Shown one piece after another: positions 1 to 9,256 of a stretch of DNA of 48,823 bases. The stretch is from Promethearchaeota archaeon (GTDB taxonomy: Archaea; Asgardarchaeota; Lokiarchaeia; Sigyniarchaeales; SOKP01), in the NCBI GenBank assembly GCA_013375475.1, contig JABXKD010000018.1, positions 306 to 49,128 of the forward strand, written 5' to 3'. The first letter of the stretch is position 1; every line of letters starts with the position of its first letter. The position numbers and the translations under genes were made by a program. The notes beneath the pieces were generated by a model. That model saw nothing but the letters and a program-made list of their open reading frames with translations, was not told the origin of the DNA and did not search any database.

Positions 1-1927
1 ATTCCATTAGTGCTAATTCAGTCTGTCTTCTTTCTGTAATATCTCGAGAAATAAATAAATATTTTAGTTTACCTTGCTCATCCTTGAACATCTTGGTTTT
101 AACTTCAAACCACAAATAATAACCCTTCTTATGTCGCATCCTTGATACATGAATCTCCTCCTTATGCTTGAATAAATTCAGCATATATCTTCTTAATTTA
201 GGATAATCTTCAGGAAGAAATAATTTTGTATCAAAACTTCCAATTAAATCATCACGAGAGTATCCTAGTACTTGTTGATGAGTTTTTTCGTTCAAAAATT
301 CTATTTTAAAATCTTCAGAAAGCACTCTTATTAAATCGTTGGAATTTTCAGTGATTAGTCGGTATTTTTGCTCTGATTCTTTAAGAGCCTTTTCAGCTTT
401 TATTCTTTCTGTGACATCGCGGGATATCATCAAGTATTTTTGATTACCTTGTTCATCTGAAAACATTTTTGCTTTGTTCTCATACCAAATCCAGCTACCA
501 TTTTTATGTTGTACCCTAACAGTGTGTACATTTTCTCCATACTTGAATAATTTGAGCATAAAACGTCGAACTTTTTTATAGTCATCGGGATGGTTTACGC
601 GTATTGAATTCTCACCAAGAAATTCTTGCTTTGAATAACCTAATAAATTTTTGAGAGAAACTTCGTTTACATATTCGACTTTAAATTTGTCGTTTAAGAC
701 CCTTATCAAATCGTTAGAATTTTCTGTGATTAATCGGTAATTTTGCTCCGATTCTTTCAACTTTTGTTCAGCTAGCTTCTTATCAGTTATATCTTTTAAA
801 GTTGAAATAAATCCAATGACATTTCCCTCGTCATCACAATAATTTTTAGATGAACTTGAAAACCAAATGTAATCTCCATGCTTAGGCAGAATTCTAAATT
901 CAACTGATTTTTCAGTTAAGAATTTCTCTTTAATCGTAGTTTTGAAATAAGAAATCAATTTTTTAGTATCCTCTTTATGAATGTACTGAAAGAATCTACT
1001 ACTCATTCCAATTTCTCTCCCTTTCAACATCATTGATAATTGTGGTGAGTTGTATAATAATTTTCCATTAAAATCTATTATAACAATCGCCTCCTTCGTG
1101 TTTTCAATAATATTTTGAAATTCCTTTTCCGATTTCTTCAATTTTATTTCTGAAATCTTTCTGTCTGTTATATCTTTTACAATTGTTACTACTTGAACGA
1201 CTTTTTCTTCGTTAAAAATTGGAATCTTCCTTACTTCTGTGTAAATCGAATTTTCGTTAAGTTTTGTGAATTCTTCATTTATCACACTTTTTCCTGTTTC
1301 GAAAACACTACGATATTCTTCAATTACTTTTTCTGGTAAAAAAGGAAAAGCTTCGGAAATTTCCTTCCCAACTATATCCTGATTAATATTAAAATGATTT
1401 ACCCAATCTTTTAATGTATTATTGGTAAGAATAACTTTCAAATCTTCATCAATTACATGTATTGGATCTCCCATGGATTCAATTATAGTCCGATATTGAT
1501 GCTCCGAATCTTTTAGTTTTTGATCAGCAATTTTATTTTCTGTAATATCTCGAATCACTGCTATTAAATTTGTTTTTCCCTCATGATTGATGGTTCCACC
1601 TTTAGCAGAAACATACACATACCCGCCATTTTTGTGTTTTGCCCTGTATTCATATGATATATGTTTTTTATCTTTTATCACGGTTTTCATTAAATTCATT
1701 ACAGATAATATATCATCAGGGTGAATGAATTGAAATCCACTTTTTCCAAGGACTTCGTGAGGCTCATATCCAAACATTTGGTAACATTGAGGACTTACGT
1801 AGGTAAATTTGCCCTTTAAATCAATTTCCACGATTGTATCTCTAATATCGTTAATAATACTCTGGTAAATATCGTCAGGAACCTCAAGTGCTTTTTGTTC
1901 ATTTTTCTTATCTGAAATCAATCTCAA
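1..1927 (-). CDS. Multi-PAS sensor protein, 3' end outside window
   Basis: Reading on the minus strand gives one long open frame with about five consecutive PAS domains of roughly 120 residues. Each ends in the usual PAC-like signature (for example VIRDITENK, VTIVKDITDRK, STLKDITDKK, ISRDVTERI, ISRDITERR) followed by a short linker helix (KLKESEQ, ALKESEQ). PAS domains bind small ligands, haem or flavin and pass signals to an output domain. The output domain, probably a histidine kinase, lies beyond the left edge and is not seen. The fourth and fifth PAS domains are near-duplicates. No in-frame ATG precedes the first PAS; the frame opens after TAA with TGG, GGT, TTG, TTG, so a TTG start at 1930 or 1927 is most likely. 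No membrane segments are visible, so a cytoplasmic sensor is inferred. Confidence 0.85.
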   Translation of the reverse strand, partial: MRLISDKKNEQKALEVPDDIYQSIINDIRDTIVEIDLKGKFTYVSPQCYQMFGYEPHEVLGKSGFQFIHPDDILSVMNLMKTVIKDKKHISYEYRAKHKNGGYVYVSAKGGTINHEGKTNLIAVIRDITENKIADQKLKDSEHQYRTIIESMGDPIHVIDEDLKVILTNNTLKDWVNHFNINQDIVGKEISEAFPFLPEKVIEEYRSVFETGKSVINEEFTKLNENSIYTEVRKIPIFNEEKVVQVVTIVKDITDRKISEIKLKKSEKEFQNIIENTKEAIVIIDFNGKLLYNSPQLSMMLKGREIGMSSRFFQYIHKEDTKKLISYFKTTIKEKFLTEKSVEFRILPKHGDYIWFSSSSKNYCDDEGNVIGFISTLKDITDKKLAEQKLKESEQNYRLITENSNDLIRVLNDKFKVEYVNEVSLKNLLGYSKQEFLGENSIRVNHPDDYKKVRRFMLKLFKYGENVHTVRVQHKNGSWIWYENKAKMFSDEQGNQKYLMISRDVTERIKAEKALKESEQKYRLITENSNDLIRVLSEDFKIEFLNEKTHQQVLGYSRDDLIGSFDTKLFLPEDYPKLRRYMLNLFKHKEEIHVSRMRHKKGYYLWFEVKTKMFKDEQGKLKYLFISRDITERRQTELALME

Positions 1928-2189
1928 CAAACCCCATTATTTTAAGTTAAAAATATAATAAATTATATTTCTACGAGTAAATTTTTATCTAAAGAAGTAA
2001 TAATTAAAAATCGTTGAAAAATCTAATTAATTCTCCTTATAGTAAATCTAATTTAAGCAGATTTTAACTATATTCAAAAAAAGTGCTTGTTCGTTAATTT
2101 GATACGGAACTATTTTATTAAAAAAGCTACATCAATAGATAAAAATTTATTTGCGAATCGTCATTAATAAATAGTAATTCTCAATTTTT

Positions 2190-2260
2190 GCGCTTGTAGT
2201 AAAGTGGTATTATACCAGGTTCCCAACCTGGTGTCCCGGGTTCAATTCCCGGCAGGCGCA
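2190..2260 (+). tRNA. tRNA-Gly (anticodon CCC)
   Basis: A full cloverleaf can be drawn. Acceptor GCGCTTG pairs with CAGGCGC (one G-T pair), the anticodon stem is CCAGG/CCTGG with loop TTCCCAA (anticodon CCC), and the T arm is CCGGG-TTCAATT-CCCGG. The discriminator base is A and no CCA is encoded, as is common in archaea. No intron is visible. It lies just past the stop of the EF-2 paralogue, on the opposite strand. Confidence 0.96.
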
Positions 2261-2275
2261 TTTAACTTTTTAAGC

Positions 2276-4465
2276 TTACCAAGAAAGTCCTTTAATAAAT
2301 CGAAGATCATTAATTAATTTGTTAGCTTCATGTGTAGGAACTTCAAGAAAGGCGTGAAATGTATTTTGCCAGAACGCTCGTCCCGATGTACTGGAGCGAA
2401 TATCTTCCGCAAACTTAATTGAATTTCTTACGGGAATAAGGATATCGATAATTGCTTGGTAATCTTTTTCTTGATCAACATTTTTAATTTTAGCAGAATA
2501 TTTCGAGAGAAGGGAAAGCGCATTTTTAATATAATCTGGTGGTATTTGAATAATGGTATGATATATCGGTTCAAGAAGGATTAGTTCGGCTTGATTTAAA
2601 GCCATTTTGATGGCATCGTAGAACATTGTGGATAATTCATTAAAGGAGTTTTCTTCATCTAACTTTACAATTTTTAACTCTTCAATTTTAATTTTTATTC
2701 CTGTGAGTTTTTCCCCACATAAAAATCCACTAGAAAGAATCTTTCCAATAACTTCAGTAATTATTTCCTTGTAGCCTTGGTTCAGATCTTCATTCAGATT
2801 GTAAATCACAATATTGTCATTGTCATAGTACATCCAAAAGTCTTGAATTTCGGTCTCTGTTAAATTAGTATATTCTTTCAATAATTCCTTTAATCTTGCT
2901 TTGGGTTTAATTGCTTTATAATCATGAGTTTGAAAAAACTTGGCTGTTTTTTCATTTAATCTCTCTAGTTTAATTTTAAGAGAGTTTTTATAGATCGGCG
3001 ATTCAATAGATACTATAGATGAACTATGTCTACAAGATTCTTTAAAAACTGCACGAGGGGCCGATATTGAAACGTTAATACCTCGTTTCTCAATCTCGTT
3101 TGCAGTTATTTCTAAATGTAATGGTCCCACACCAGATAGCAAAAATTCGCCATTTTCTTCGTTAATTTCGAATCTTAAATTTGGGTCTTCGATCAATAAG
3201 TCTTCAATCAATTCTTTCATTTTATCTAATTCTCGTAAATATTCGGGTTCGATTGAAACTGTGACAACGGGTGTAGACATATATTTAACATCTTCAAAGG
3301 GGATCATCTCGCCTGCAAATTCTGTGTCTATAATCGTCTCACCACTTTGAATTCGTTTCAATCCTTCGATTGCTACAATGTTTCCAACCGGTACATATTC
3401 GACTTGTTCTCTCCTCTGCCCCATAAATATAGCCGTTTTTCTAATCGTGTCAGTATTATTTTCTCTTAATAAGAATACTTCCTTTTTCATAGAACACTTC
3501 CCAGAAAAAATCCTTCCAGTTCCGACTAAACTATGTTTATCTGCTTGTACTTTACTTAAGCAAATAATTAGAGGTCCCTCAGGATCACAATTGATCATTG
3601 CTTTTCCTATTTCTGAATTTAAATCCCCATCCCATATTTTACCAATTCTATATTTCTGTGCTTCTATAGGGTTGGGAAGGTGATCAACAACCATCTCTAA
3701 AATGGCGTGATGAACCGGAAAATAAAGCGCTAAATCAGAGTAACTTTCTTTAGTGTAAGTCTCTTTTTTATATCGGGCTCTAATATCTGAAAACTTTAAA
3801 TCATTGTTCTCTAAAAGATTTAGTGTAAAGCCCCACTTGTGGAGGGCTGAACCGAATGCGACGTTTCCATCTGCAGGAGATACTTGCCATTCTGTTTTAA
3901 ACGGTTTATCTGCATACCTTTTAACAAGCGTATTAAAATCTTTAATGATACGAGTATATTTCTTTCTTATTTGATCGTCTGTTAACTTTAATTCCCTGAT
4001 AAGACGATCTACTTTGTTAATATAAAGCACAGGCTTTACACCTTCTTGAAGAGCTTGTTTGATTACAGTCTCAGATTGAGTAATTATCTCCTCTACAGCG
4101 TCAACAACAACTATTACACCATCAATTAATCTTAAAGCTCGAGTAACTTTCCCACTAAAATCTAAGTGACCGGGTGTATCAACAAGGTTTATTAGAAAAG
4201 GATCGTGAGTTTCAAGTGATTTTTCGTAATATAACGAAATGTTGGTAGATTTCATTGTAATCCCACGCTTTTGTTCTTCCTCTAAATAATCTAAAGCACG
4301 CGCCTCACCTGCTAAATCTGGTGATAATAATCCTGCTTCACTTAAAAGCGAATCTGATAGCGTAGTTTTACCGTGATCTATATGTCCGACAAAACCAATG
4401 TTTCTAATATTCTCAGTTTTTTCCATCATATTCAGAATTTCTGAGATCTCCTTTCTACGAGGCAT
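2276..4465 (-). CDS. Elongation factor 2 paralogue lacking the diphthamide loop
   Basis: A 729-residue EF-2-family GTPase with all G motifs: GHIDHGKTT near residue 27, RGITMKST, DTPGH, NKVD and GSALHKWGF. Domains II, III, IV and V follow, including the C-terminal GRAFW...F...P signature, so the length is normal for archaeal EF-2. Domain IV is divergent. Between the conserved GIKIKI and LLEPI blocks the spacing matches ordinary EF-2 with no gap, but the HxDAIHRGPxQ loop is replaced; the diphthamide histidine aligns with Glu605. The protein should still bind GTP and the ribosome, yet cannot carry diphthamide. It is probably a second EF-2 with a specialised role, although it could be the only EF-2 if the genome lacks another. 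The start follows a TATA-like tract. It stands alone, not in a ribosomal operon. Confidence 0.93.
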   Translation of the reverse strand: MPRRKEISEILNMMEKTENIRNIGFVGHIDHGKTTLSDSLLSEAGLLSPDLAGEARALDYLEEEQKRGITMKSTNISLYYEKSLETHDPFLINLVDTPGHLDFSGKVTRALRLIDGVIVVVDAVEEIITQSETVIKQALQEGVKPVLYINKVDRLIRELKLTDDQIRKKYTRIIKDFNTLVKRYADKPFKTEWQVSPADGNVAFGSALHKWGFTLNLLENNDLKFSDIRARYKKETYTKESYSDLALYFPVHHAILEMVVDHLPNPIEAQKYRIGKIWDGDLNSEIGKAMINCDPEGPLIICLSKVQADKHSLVGTGRIFSGKCSMKKEVFLLRENNTDTIRKTAIFMGQRREQVEYVPVGNIVAIEGLKRIQSGETIIDTEFAGEMIPFEDVKYMSTPVVTVSIEPEYLRELDKMKELIEDLLIEDPNLRFEINEENGEFLLSGVGPLHLEITANEIEKRGINVSISAPRAVFKESCRHSSSIVSIESPIYKNSLKIKLERLNEKTAKFFQTHDYKAIKPKARLKELLKEYTNLTETEIQDFWMYYDNDNIVIYNLNEDLNQGYKEIITEVIGKILSSGFLCGEKLTGIKIKIEELKIVKLDEENSFNELSTMFYDAIKMALNQAELILLEPIYHTIIQIPPDYIKNALSLLSKYSAKIKNVDQEKDYQAIIDILIPVRNSIKFAEDIRSSTSGRAFWQNTFHAFLEVPTHEANKLINDLRFIKGLSW

Positions 4466-4490
4466 CTTTACTTTTTTCTCTTGTAAAATG

Positions 4491-4507
4491 ATAATTTTAT
4501 ATTATTT
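4491..4507 (-). promoter_or_regulatory. Candidate TATA box of the EF-2 paralogue gene
   Basis: On the minus strand this is an unbroken A/T tract (AAATAATATAAAATTAT) ending about 26 bases before the ATG. That suits an archaeal TATA element with a short or absent leader. In an AT-rich genome the call is weak without mapping the transcript start. Confidence 0.3.
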
Positions 4508-4557
4508 AACCATGATTGATTTGATTAAAATTTAAGGATTATTTGAAATTAATAGGA

Positions 4558-4663
4558 GCGGGAAATGAAAAATCTCATTACTCAAGATCTTCTTCATTAA
4601 GTTAAGCAGACGCTTAACTCGTCAGGTGGGTCAGAGAATTCATTGAAAATATCTATCTCCCGC
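4558..4663. ncRNA. Candidate structured RNA or hairpin region downstream of purN
   Basis: The gap between purN and the EF-2 paralogue holds a perfect hairpin, AGTTAAGC-AGAC-GCTTAACT (4600-4619). It is enclosed by a distant GCGGGA/TCCCGC pair (4558-4563 and 4658-4663). The stretch looks richer in G and C than nearby spacers, which in AT-rich archaea often marks a small RNA. No T tract follows the hairpin on the purN-sense strand, so a simple terminator is less likely. The family is not recognised and the strand is unknown. Confidence 0.3.
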
Positions 4664-4681
4664 ATAATTAACTAATTACTA

Positions 4682-5317
4682 TTATAAATTTACATCGCCA
4701 TCTACTATAACAAGTCTACCAGCAATGCTCAATTTTTTATCACAAAACAATTCAATTGCCTTTGGGAAGATTTTATGCTCCCATTCTAATACTCGTGATC
4801 CTAAAGTAGCCTCTGTGTCTGTATCATATACCGGAACACATTTTTGAATAATAATTGGTCCATGATCCGATTCAACATCAACGAAATGAACTGTGCATCC
4901 AGAAACTTTTGCTCCGTATTCTAATACATCTCTATGTGCATGCAACCCTTTAAATGCGGGTAGTAGAGCAGGATGAATGTTCATTATGTTCCCATTAAAT
5001 GCATTGATAAGGTTCTTGCTTATTAACCTCATATATCCTACTAAGACTATTAAATCACAATTATATTTTTTCAAAACTTTTATCATCCTTTCATCGTATT
5101 CCTCTCTTGGGAGGTGAAGAAACTTATCAGATTCAATTAATTCATACGGAATATTGTGATTTTTTGCTCGTTCCATGCAAAATGCGCCAGCTTTATTACA
5201 AATAAGTACTTCCACACTTGCTTTAGTTTTTAAAATGCCATCTTCACATGACTTTATGATAGCTTCTAAATTTGAACCAGAACCACTAGCGATCGCGCCA
5301 ATTTTTAATTTTGCCAT
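4682..5317 (-). CDS. purN: Phosphoribosylglycinamide formyltransferase (GAR transformylase)
   Basis: This 211-residue protein matches folate-dependent GAR transformylase, which transfers a formyl group from 10-formyl-tetrahydrofolate to glycinamide ribonucleotide in purine synthesis. Visible signatures are GSGSNLEAI near residue 12 (phosphate-binding loop), NIHPALLPAFKG with the catalytic Asn and His, and HFVDVESDHGPII with the catalytic Asp. The length fits the family (about 190-215). It starts at ATG and is transcribed alone; no other purine genes lie nearby. The fttA gene is divergent, with a 360-base AT-rich gap between the two starts. Confidence 0.95.
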   Translation of the reverse strand: MAKLKIGAIASGSGSNLEAIIKSCEDGILKTKASVEVLICNKAGAFCMERAKNHNIPYELIESDKFLHLPREEYDERMIKVLKKYNCDLIVLVGYMRLISKNLINAFNGNIMNIHPALLPAFKGLHAHRDVLEYGAKVSGCTVHFVDVESDHGPIIIQKCVPVYDTDTEATLGSRVLEWEHKIFPKAIELFCDKKLSIAGRLVIVDGDVNL

Positions 5318-5679
5318 GGTTGTTACTAACTCTCTTTTTTTAAAAATAAATTTATGAAATTAAATATTAGATATACAATTTAACACATTCTATAATGAAA
5401 ATGTTTTTATTTGATTAATTTATATATTATATAGAAATTAGAATTAATTCATTCTTAAATTTAATCTCTGGTATTAGTATTAATATCTAAGAATTATTCT
5501 ATTTGTTTTAAACCATAATTTAAAGAACTAAAATAACTATGTAGATAATTTTAAAGGAGATTGTAATTATTTTATTACAATTAATTCAATCCGACAATCA
5601 GATTATAACATAACAATCTAAGGGTTAATTGCTTTTATTCAAGAAATTAAATTAGAATTATACAGAAAATTGAGAATAT
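5318..5679. other. Divergent intergenic region between purN and fttA
   Basis: No credible gene is present. The spacer is very AT-rich and should hold the divergent promoters of purN and fttA. The one clear structure is an inverted repeat, ATTGTAAT-6 nt-ATTACAAT (5560-5567 and 5574-5581), about 100 bases before the fttA start. It could be an operator or a leader hairpin. Confidence 0.5.
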
Positions 5680-7590
5680 ATGAGTTTTGAAGGAGAATTA
5701 CAAAGAATTAAAGAAGAAATTATCAAATATCTCCCACCTGAGATAGAGGTAAAAAAAATTGAGTTTGAGGGTCCAGAAATAGCAGTTTATTCTGAAAATA
5801 CTAATCTAGAATCAATAGAAAGTTCAGAAGTGTTAAAGGAACTCGCAAAATCTATGAGGAAAAGGGTAGTTTTTCGGTGGAATGTAGAAAAAAGGAAAGA
5901 TCCATCTGAGACAGAAGATTATATTAGAAATTTAATTAGTGAAGATGCGGAAATTTCAGAGATTGAGTTCGATCATACCCGTGGCGAGGTAATTATAGAA
6001 TCGGGCAAGCCTGGATTAGTAATTGGCAAGAAAGGAGTGAATTTAAAAGAGATTAGGATGAATACTTTTTGGCAGCCAAAGACCATTAGAACCCCTCCAT
6101 TAGCTTCAAGAACTATTAGTTTAATTAGACAAATGTTGACCAAAGAACGACAGAATCAAAAAGATATTCTTCTTAATATTGGAAAGAGAATTCACAGACC
6201 TGCTCTTTTTAACGATTTAGACATTCGTTTAACTTCATTAGGAGGTTTTAGGGAGGTTGGCAGGTCATGTATTTTAATGCAAACAAAAGACAGTAATGTT
6301 CTGTTAGATTGTGGTTTGAATATTGGAAACAAGAATGATCAGTTTCCATACTTTGATGTTCCAGAATTCTCAATAAGAGATTTGGACGCCGTTATTATAT
6401 CTCACGCTCACTTGGATCATTGTGGTATGGTTCCGTATTTATTTAAGTATGGATATAGAGGGCCAGTATATTGCACCCTTCCCACTCGCAATCTTTCAAC
6501 CATGTTACAGTTGGATTTTGTCCAGATATGTGAAAAAGAGGGTGTTCCAATGCCCTATTCAAAAATGGATGTAAAAAATACGGTACTTCATACGATACCT
6601 CTTTCGTGGGGGAAAGTTACGGATATCGCTCCAGATATTAAATTGACTCTTCACAATTCCGGACACATACTAGGCTCTTCACTTGTTCATCTACATTTTG
6701 GGAAAGGTGGATTTAACTTTATTTACACGGGCGATATGAAGTACCAAAAGACTCGATTGCTCGAAAAAGCTGCTGTGAAATTCCCTAGGGTTGAAGCTCT
6801 GCTTGTAGAATCTACTTATGGCGGACCGCAAGATAGAATTCCCAGTAGGCAAGATTCCGAGAGAGAACTTAGACAAATTTTAACCTCAACGATTAGGCGT
6901 GGCGGTAAAGTTCTTATCCCTGTGTTAGCAGTAGGTAGGGCACAGGAGCTCATAATTGTCTTGGAGGAACTCATTTCTAAGGGTATCATTGATCAAGTTC
7001 CTATTTTTCTAGATGGTTTGATCTCAGAAGCGACTGCGATCCACACCGCAAATCCTGATTTTCTTAGCTCTGATTTAAGAGAAAAGATATTACACCAAGG
7101 AAAAAATCCTTTTTTGAGTGAATTCTTTACTACAGTCTCAGGTCACGATGAAAGAAACGATGTTATTATGGGTGGACCTTGTATAATTTTGGCGACGAGC
7201 GGTATGTTAATTGGTGGCCCATCAGTGCAGTACTTAAAAGCTTTAGCAGAAGACAAAAACAACTCTCTAATTTTCGTGTCTTATCAAGTGAACGGCACTT
7301 TGGGTTCAAGAATACAACGTGGATTCCGTGAAATTCAATACACGAACCCTAAAGGGAGAACTCAACTCGTAAGATTAAACTTAAATGTGTTTACGCTAGA
7401 AGGATTTAGCGGTCACTCCTCAAGAAGTCAAATATCTCAATTCTTACGCAGAATTCAACCCAAACCAAAGTTGATTATAACAAACCATGGAGAAGAAAGT
7501 AAATGCGTTAGTTTATCAACAATGATTCATAAAAAATTAAGAAAAGCAACCAAGAGTCCTAAAAACAGAGAGACTATACTCTTAAAATAG
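5680..7590 (+). CDS. fttA: Archaeal CPSF1-type KH/beta-CASP ribonuclease, transcription termination factor
   Basis: This 636-residue protein has the full aCPSF1/FttA architecture. Two KH-type RNA-binding domains occupy about residues 1-170 (GKPGLVIGKKG is the GxxG loop). A metallo-beta-lactamase core follows, with the zinc motif SHAHLDHCG near residues 240-248 and GHILGS and YTGD further on. The beta-CASP insert carries ESTYGG and ATSGMLIGGPS. The C-terminus carries GFSGHSSR and TNHGEES, supplying the last metal-binding histidines. In archaea this nuclease cuts U-rich 3' ends and releases RNA polymerase. All catalytic residues I can identify are intact and the length is typical. It is monocistronic with an ATG start. 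Confidence 0.96.
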   Translation: MSFEGELQRIKEEIIKYLPPEIEVKKIEFEGPEIAVYSENTNLESIESSEVLKELAKSMRKRVVFRWNVEKRKDPSETEDYIRNLISEDAEISEIEFDHTRGEVIIESGKPGLVIGKKGVNLKEIRMNTFWQPKTIRTPPLASRTISLIRQMLTKERQNQKDILLNIGKRIHRPALFNDLDIRLTSLGGFREVGRSCILMQTKDSNVLLDCGLNIGNKNDQFPYFDVPEFSIRDLDAVIISHAHLDHCGMVPYLFKYGYRGPVYCTLPTRNLSTMLQLDFVQICEKEGVPMPYSKMDVKNTVLHTIPLSWGKVTDIAPDIKLTLHNSGHILGSSLVHLHFGKGGFNFIYTGDMKYQKTRLLEKAAVKFPRVEALLVESTYGGPQDRIPSRQDSERELRQILTSTIRRGGKVLIPVLAVGRAQELIIVLEELISKGIIDQVPIFLDGLISEATAIHTANPDFLSSDLREKILHQGKNPFLSEFFTTVSGHDERNDVIMGGPCIILATSGMLIGGPSVQYLKALAEDKNNSLIFVSYQVNGTLGSRIQRGFREIQYTNPKGRTQLVRLNLNVFTLEGFSGHSSRSQISQFLRRIQPKPKLIITNHGEESKCVSLSTMIHKKLRKATKSPKNRETILLK

Positions 7591-7726
7591 AATTTTTTTA
7601 TTCTATTATCTCCTGTATTCATTCTAAGAACTTTTCATTAATTTCGTTGATACACCTCTTTTTTAAAATTTAGGATAAATTTTAAGTATAGATTAAAGAT
7701 AATTTTATTTCAATAGAGATGATTTT

Positions 7727-8161
7727 ATGCCAATAATTGAACTAAAAAAAGAGATACCGTCACCAGTGGAAACAATTTATGAGGTTTTGAACAATTATCT
7801 AGCTTTACCCAGATGGAATATTATAGTGACTGAATGCACTCAACTTGAATCTAAAAAATATTTCTTAAAAACGAATGTCGGTGATATAACAAATATAGAA
7901 ATTGAGAATATTCCCAATGAAAAGATGACATCCATTCAAGAAGGAAGTCCTATGCAAAAAATAGGGTACATATTCGAACCTAAAGGTGATACAACCTTAG
8001 TTACTCTCTGGACTGAATTTGAGTTAGATGACCAAAAAGAAATCATGGAGATGGCTGGAGACTTATTTTTAAAAAGTTTAACGGTATATATTGACTATCT
8101 TAAGGCTGGTGGAAATCCAGAAGAATACAAAAAATCATTTAGTAAAATCAAAAAAGCATAA
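7727..8161 (+). CDS. SRPBCC-fold (START/polyketide cyclase-like) protein
   Basis: This 144-residue protein begins MPIIELKKEIPSPVETIYEVLNNYLALPRWN. That is the N-terminal strand, helix and Trp-Asn pattern of SRPBCC proteins, which form a hydrophobic cavity for lipids or other small ligands. The middle (IENIPNEKMTSIQEGSPM, then LVTLWTEFEL) continues the expected antiparallel sheet, and a C-terminal helix follows (LKSLTVYIDYLKAGG). No catalytic residues can be named, so the ligand is unknown. It lies alone after fttA and begins at ATG. The family call is reasonable; the function is not determined. Confidence 0.72.
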   Translation: MPIIELKKEIPSPVETIYEVLNNYLALPRWNIIVTECTQLESKKYFLKTNVGDITNIEIENIPNEKMTSIQEGSPMQKIGYIFEPKGDTTLVTLWTEFELDDQKEIMEMAGDLFLKSLTVYIDYLKAGGNPEEYKKSFSKIKKA

Positions 8162-8263
8162 CCATAATATCTTCACATTTTTTTTATTTCACCTTTATTG
8201 GTTTCCGTTTGAGAAGATCAATTTTTTTAACCAGCAATTATTTATTAATTTAAAATTTAACGT

Positions 8264-9214
8264 GTGATATCTTTGAGATTTAAAAGATTAAAGATAAGAA
8301 AAAATTCTATCAAAATTAGCCGTAGGATAATTCAGATATTTGCGTTTTTACTAATAAATTACATTATTCTTGAAACAATTTTACCTATTAATCTTATAAG
8401 TTTAGAAGGAATTGTTAAAGTTTTACCCATTTTAAACTCGCCAAGAAATCCTCTTTCTAATGGAGCAGGAATTCTAGAGTATATTTTCTTTTCCATGGGA
8501 CTAGGTATCTTTCCATTTCTTCTTTTAGCTATATTAATTTTAGTTCTATTATTTACAAATCGAGTATTTTGTGGTTGGATATGTCCGATTGGTTCAATTC
8601 AGGATTTATGTGCTGCAGTACCCACAAAAAAAAGAAAATTTAGTATATCAACTCACAAAAGACTTCTCAATATTAAATATATTTTTATAATTATTACGAT
8701 AATTATTATCTTTCCCTTAGGTATTACTAAAAATGCAAATTTCCCATTTTACATCGATTTTAAAAACCAATTAGGCATATTCGCTGACCAACCAATAGGA
8801 TTTTTCTCTTTATCGGAATTTATTTTTGTATATTTCCCCCAATTATTTCAAAATGTTTTCTTACCCGTACAACTTGGCGCTTTAGAATTCGGAGGCTGGA
8901 TCATCTTGATTTCTTATTCTTTAATTATTGTTCTATCGTTTTGGTATCCACGTATTTATTGTAGATATATTTGTCCATTCGCCGCAGTTTCCTCAGCAGT
9001 TACGGAATACTCATTTTTAAAATTAGCTAGGAACCCTGTAAAATGTGTAGGTAGGTCTGAATGTGGTATTTGTGAAGAAGTGTGTCCAAAACAAATAAGA
9101 ATACTGGACGAACCCTTTGAGTTCTTCACAGGGAAGGGGGAATGTAATCTGTGTCTAGAATGCAAGGAGAAATGTCCTCACGACGCGGTTTTAATTAAGT
9201 TTGGAAATGTATAA
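8264..9214 (+). CDS. NapH/CcoG-like membrane polyferredoxin
   Basis: A 316-residue membrane protein of the 4Fe-4S NapH/MauN/NosR-C-terminal type. Hydrophobic helices lie near residues 20-40, 65-90, 125-150 and 205-230. Two membrane-linked cysteine motifs, FCGWICPIGSIQDL and YCRYICPFAAVSSA, are the family signature. The C-terminus has two 4Fe-4S ferredoxin motifs (CGICEEVCP, then CNLCLECKEKCP). Such proteins carry electrons between the membrane pool and a soluble or outer partner reductase. No partner reductase gene adjoins, so the partner is unknown. The start is GTG, with TTG nine bases later as an alternative. The next gene begins about 40 bases on and is functionally unrelated. Confidence 0.88.
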   Translation: MISLRFKRLKIRKNSIKISRRIIQIFAFLLINYIILETILPINLISLEGIVKVLPILNSPRNPLSNGAGILEYIFFSMGLGIFPFLLLAILILVLLFTNRVFCGWICPIGSIQDLCAAVPTKKRKFSISTHKRLLNIKYIFIIITIIIIFPLGITKNANFPFYIDFKNQLGIFADQPIGFFSLSEFIFVYFPQLFQNVFLPVQLGALEFGGWIILISYSLIIVLSFWYPRIYCRYICPFAAVSSAVTEYSFLKLARNPVKCVGRSECGICEEVCPKQIRILDEPFEFFTGKGECNLCLECKEKCPHDAVLIKFGNV

Positions 9215-9256
9215 TGTATTCATTATTTTTCTATTCAAATACAAGTGATATAGTGC

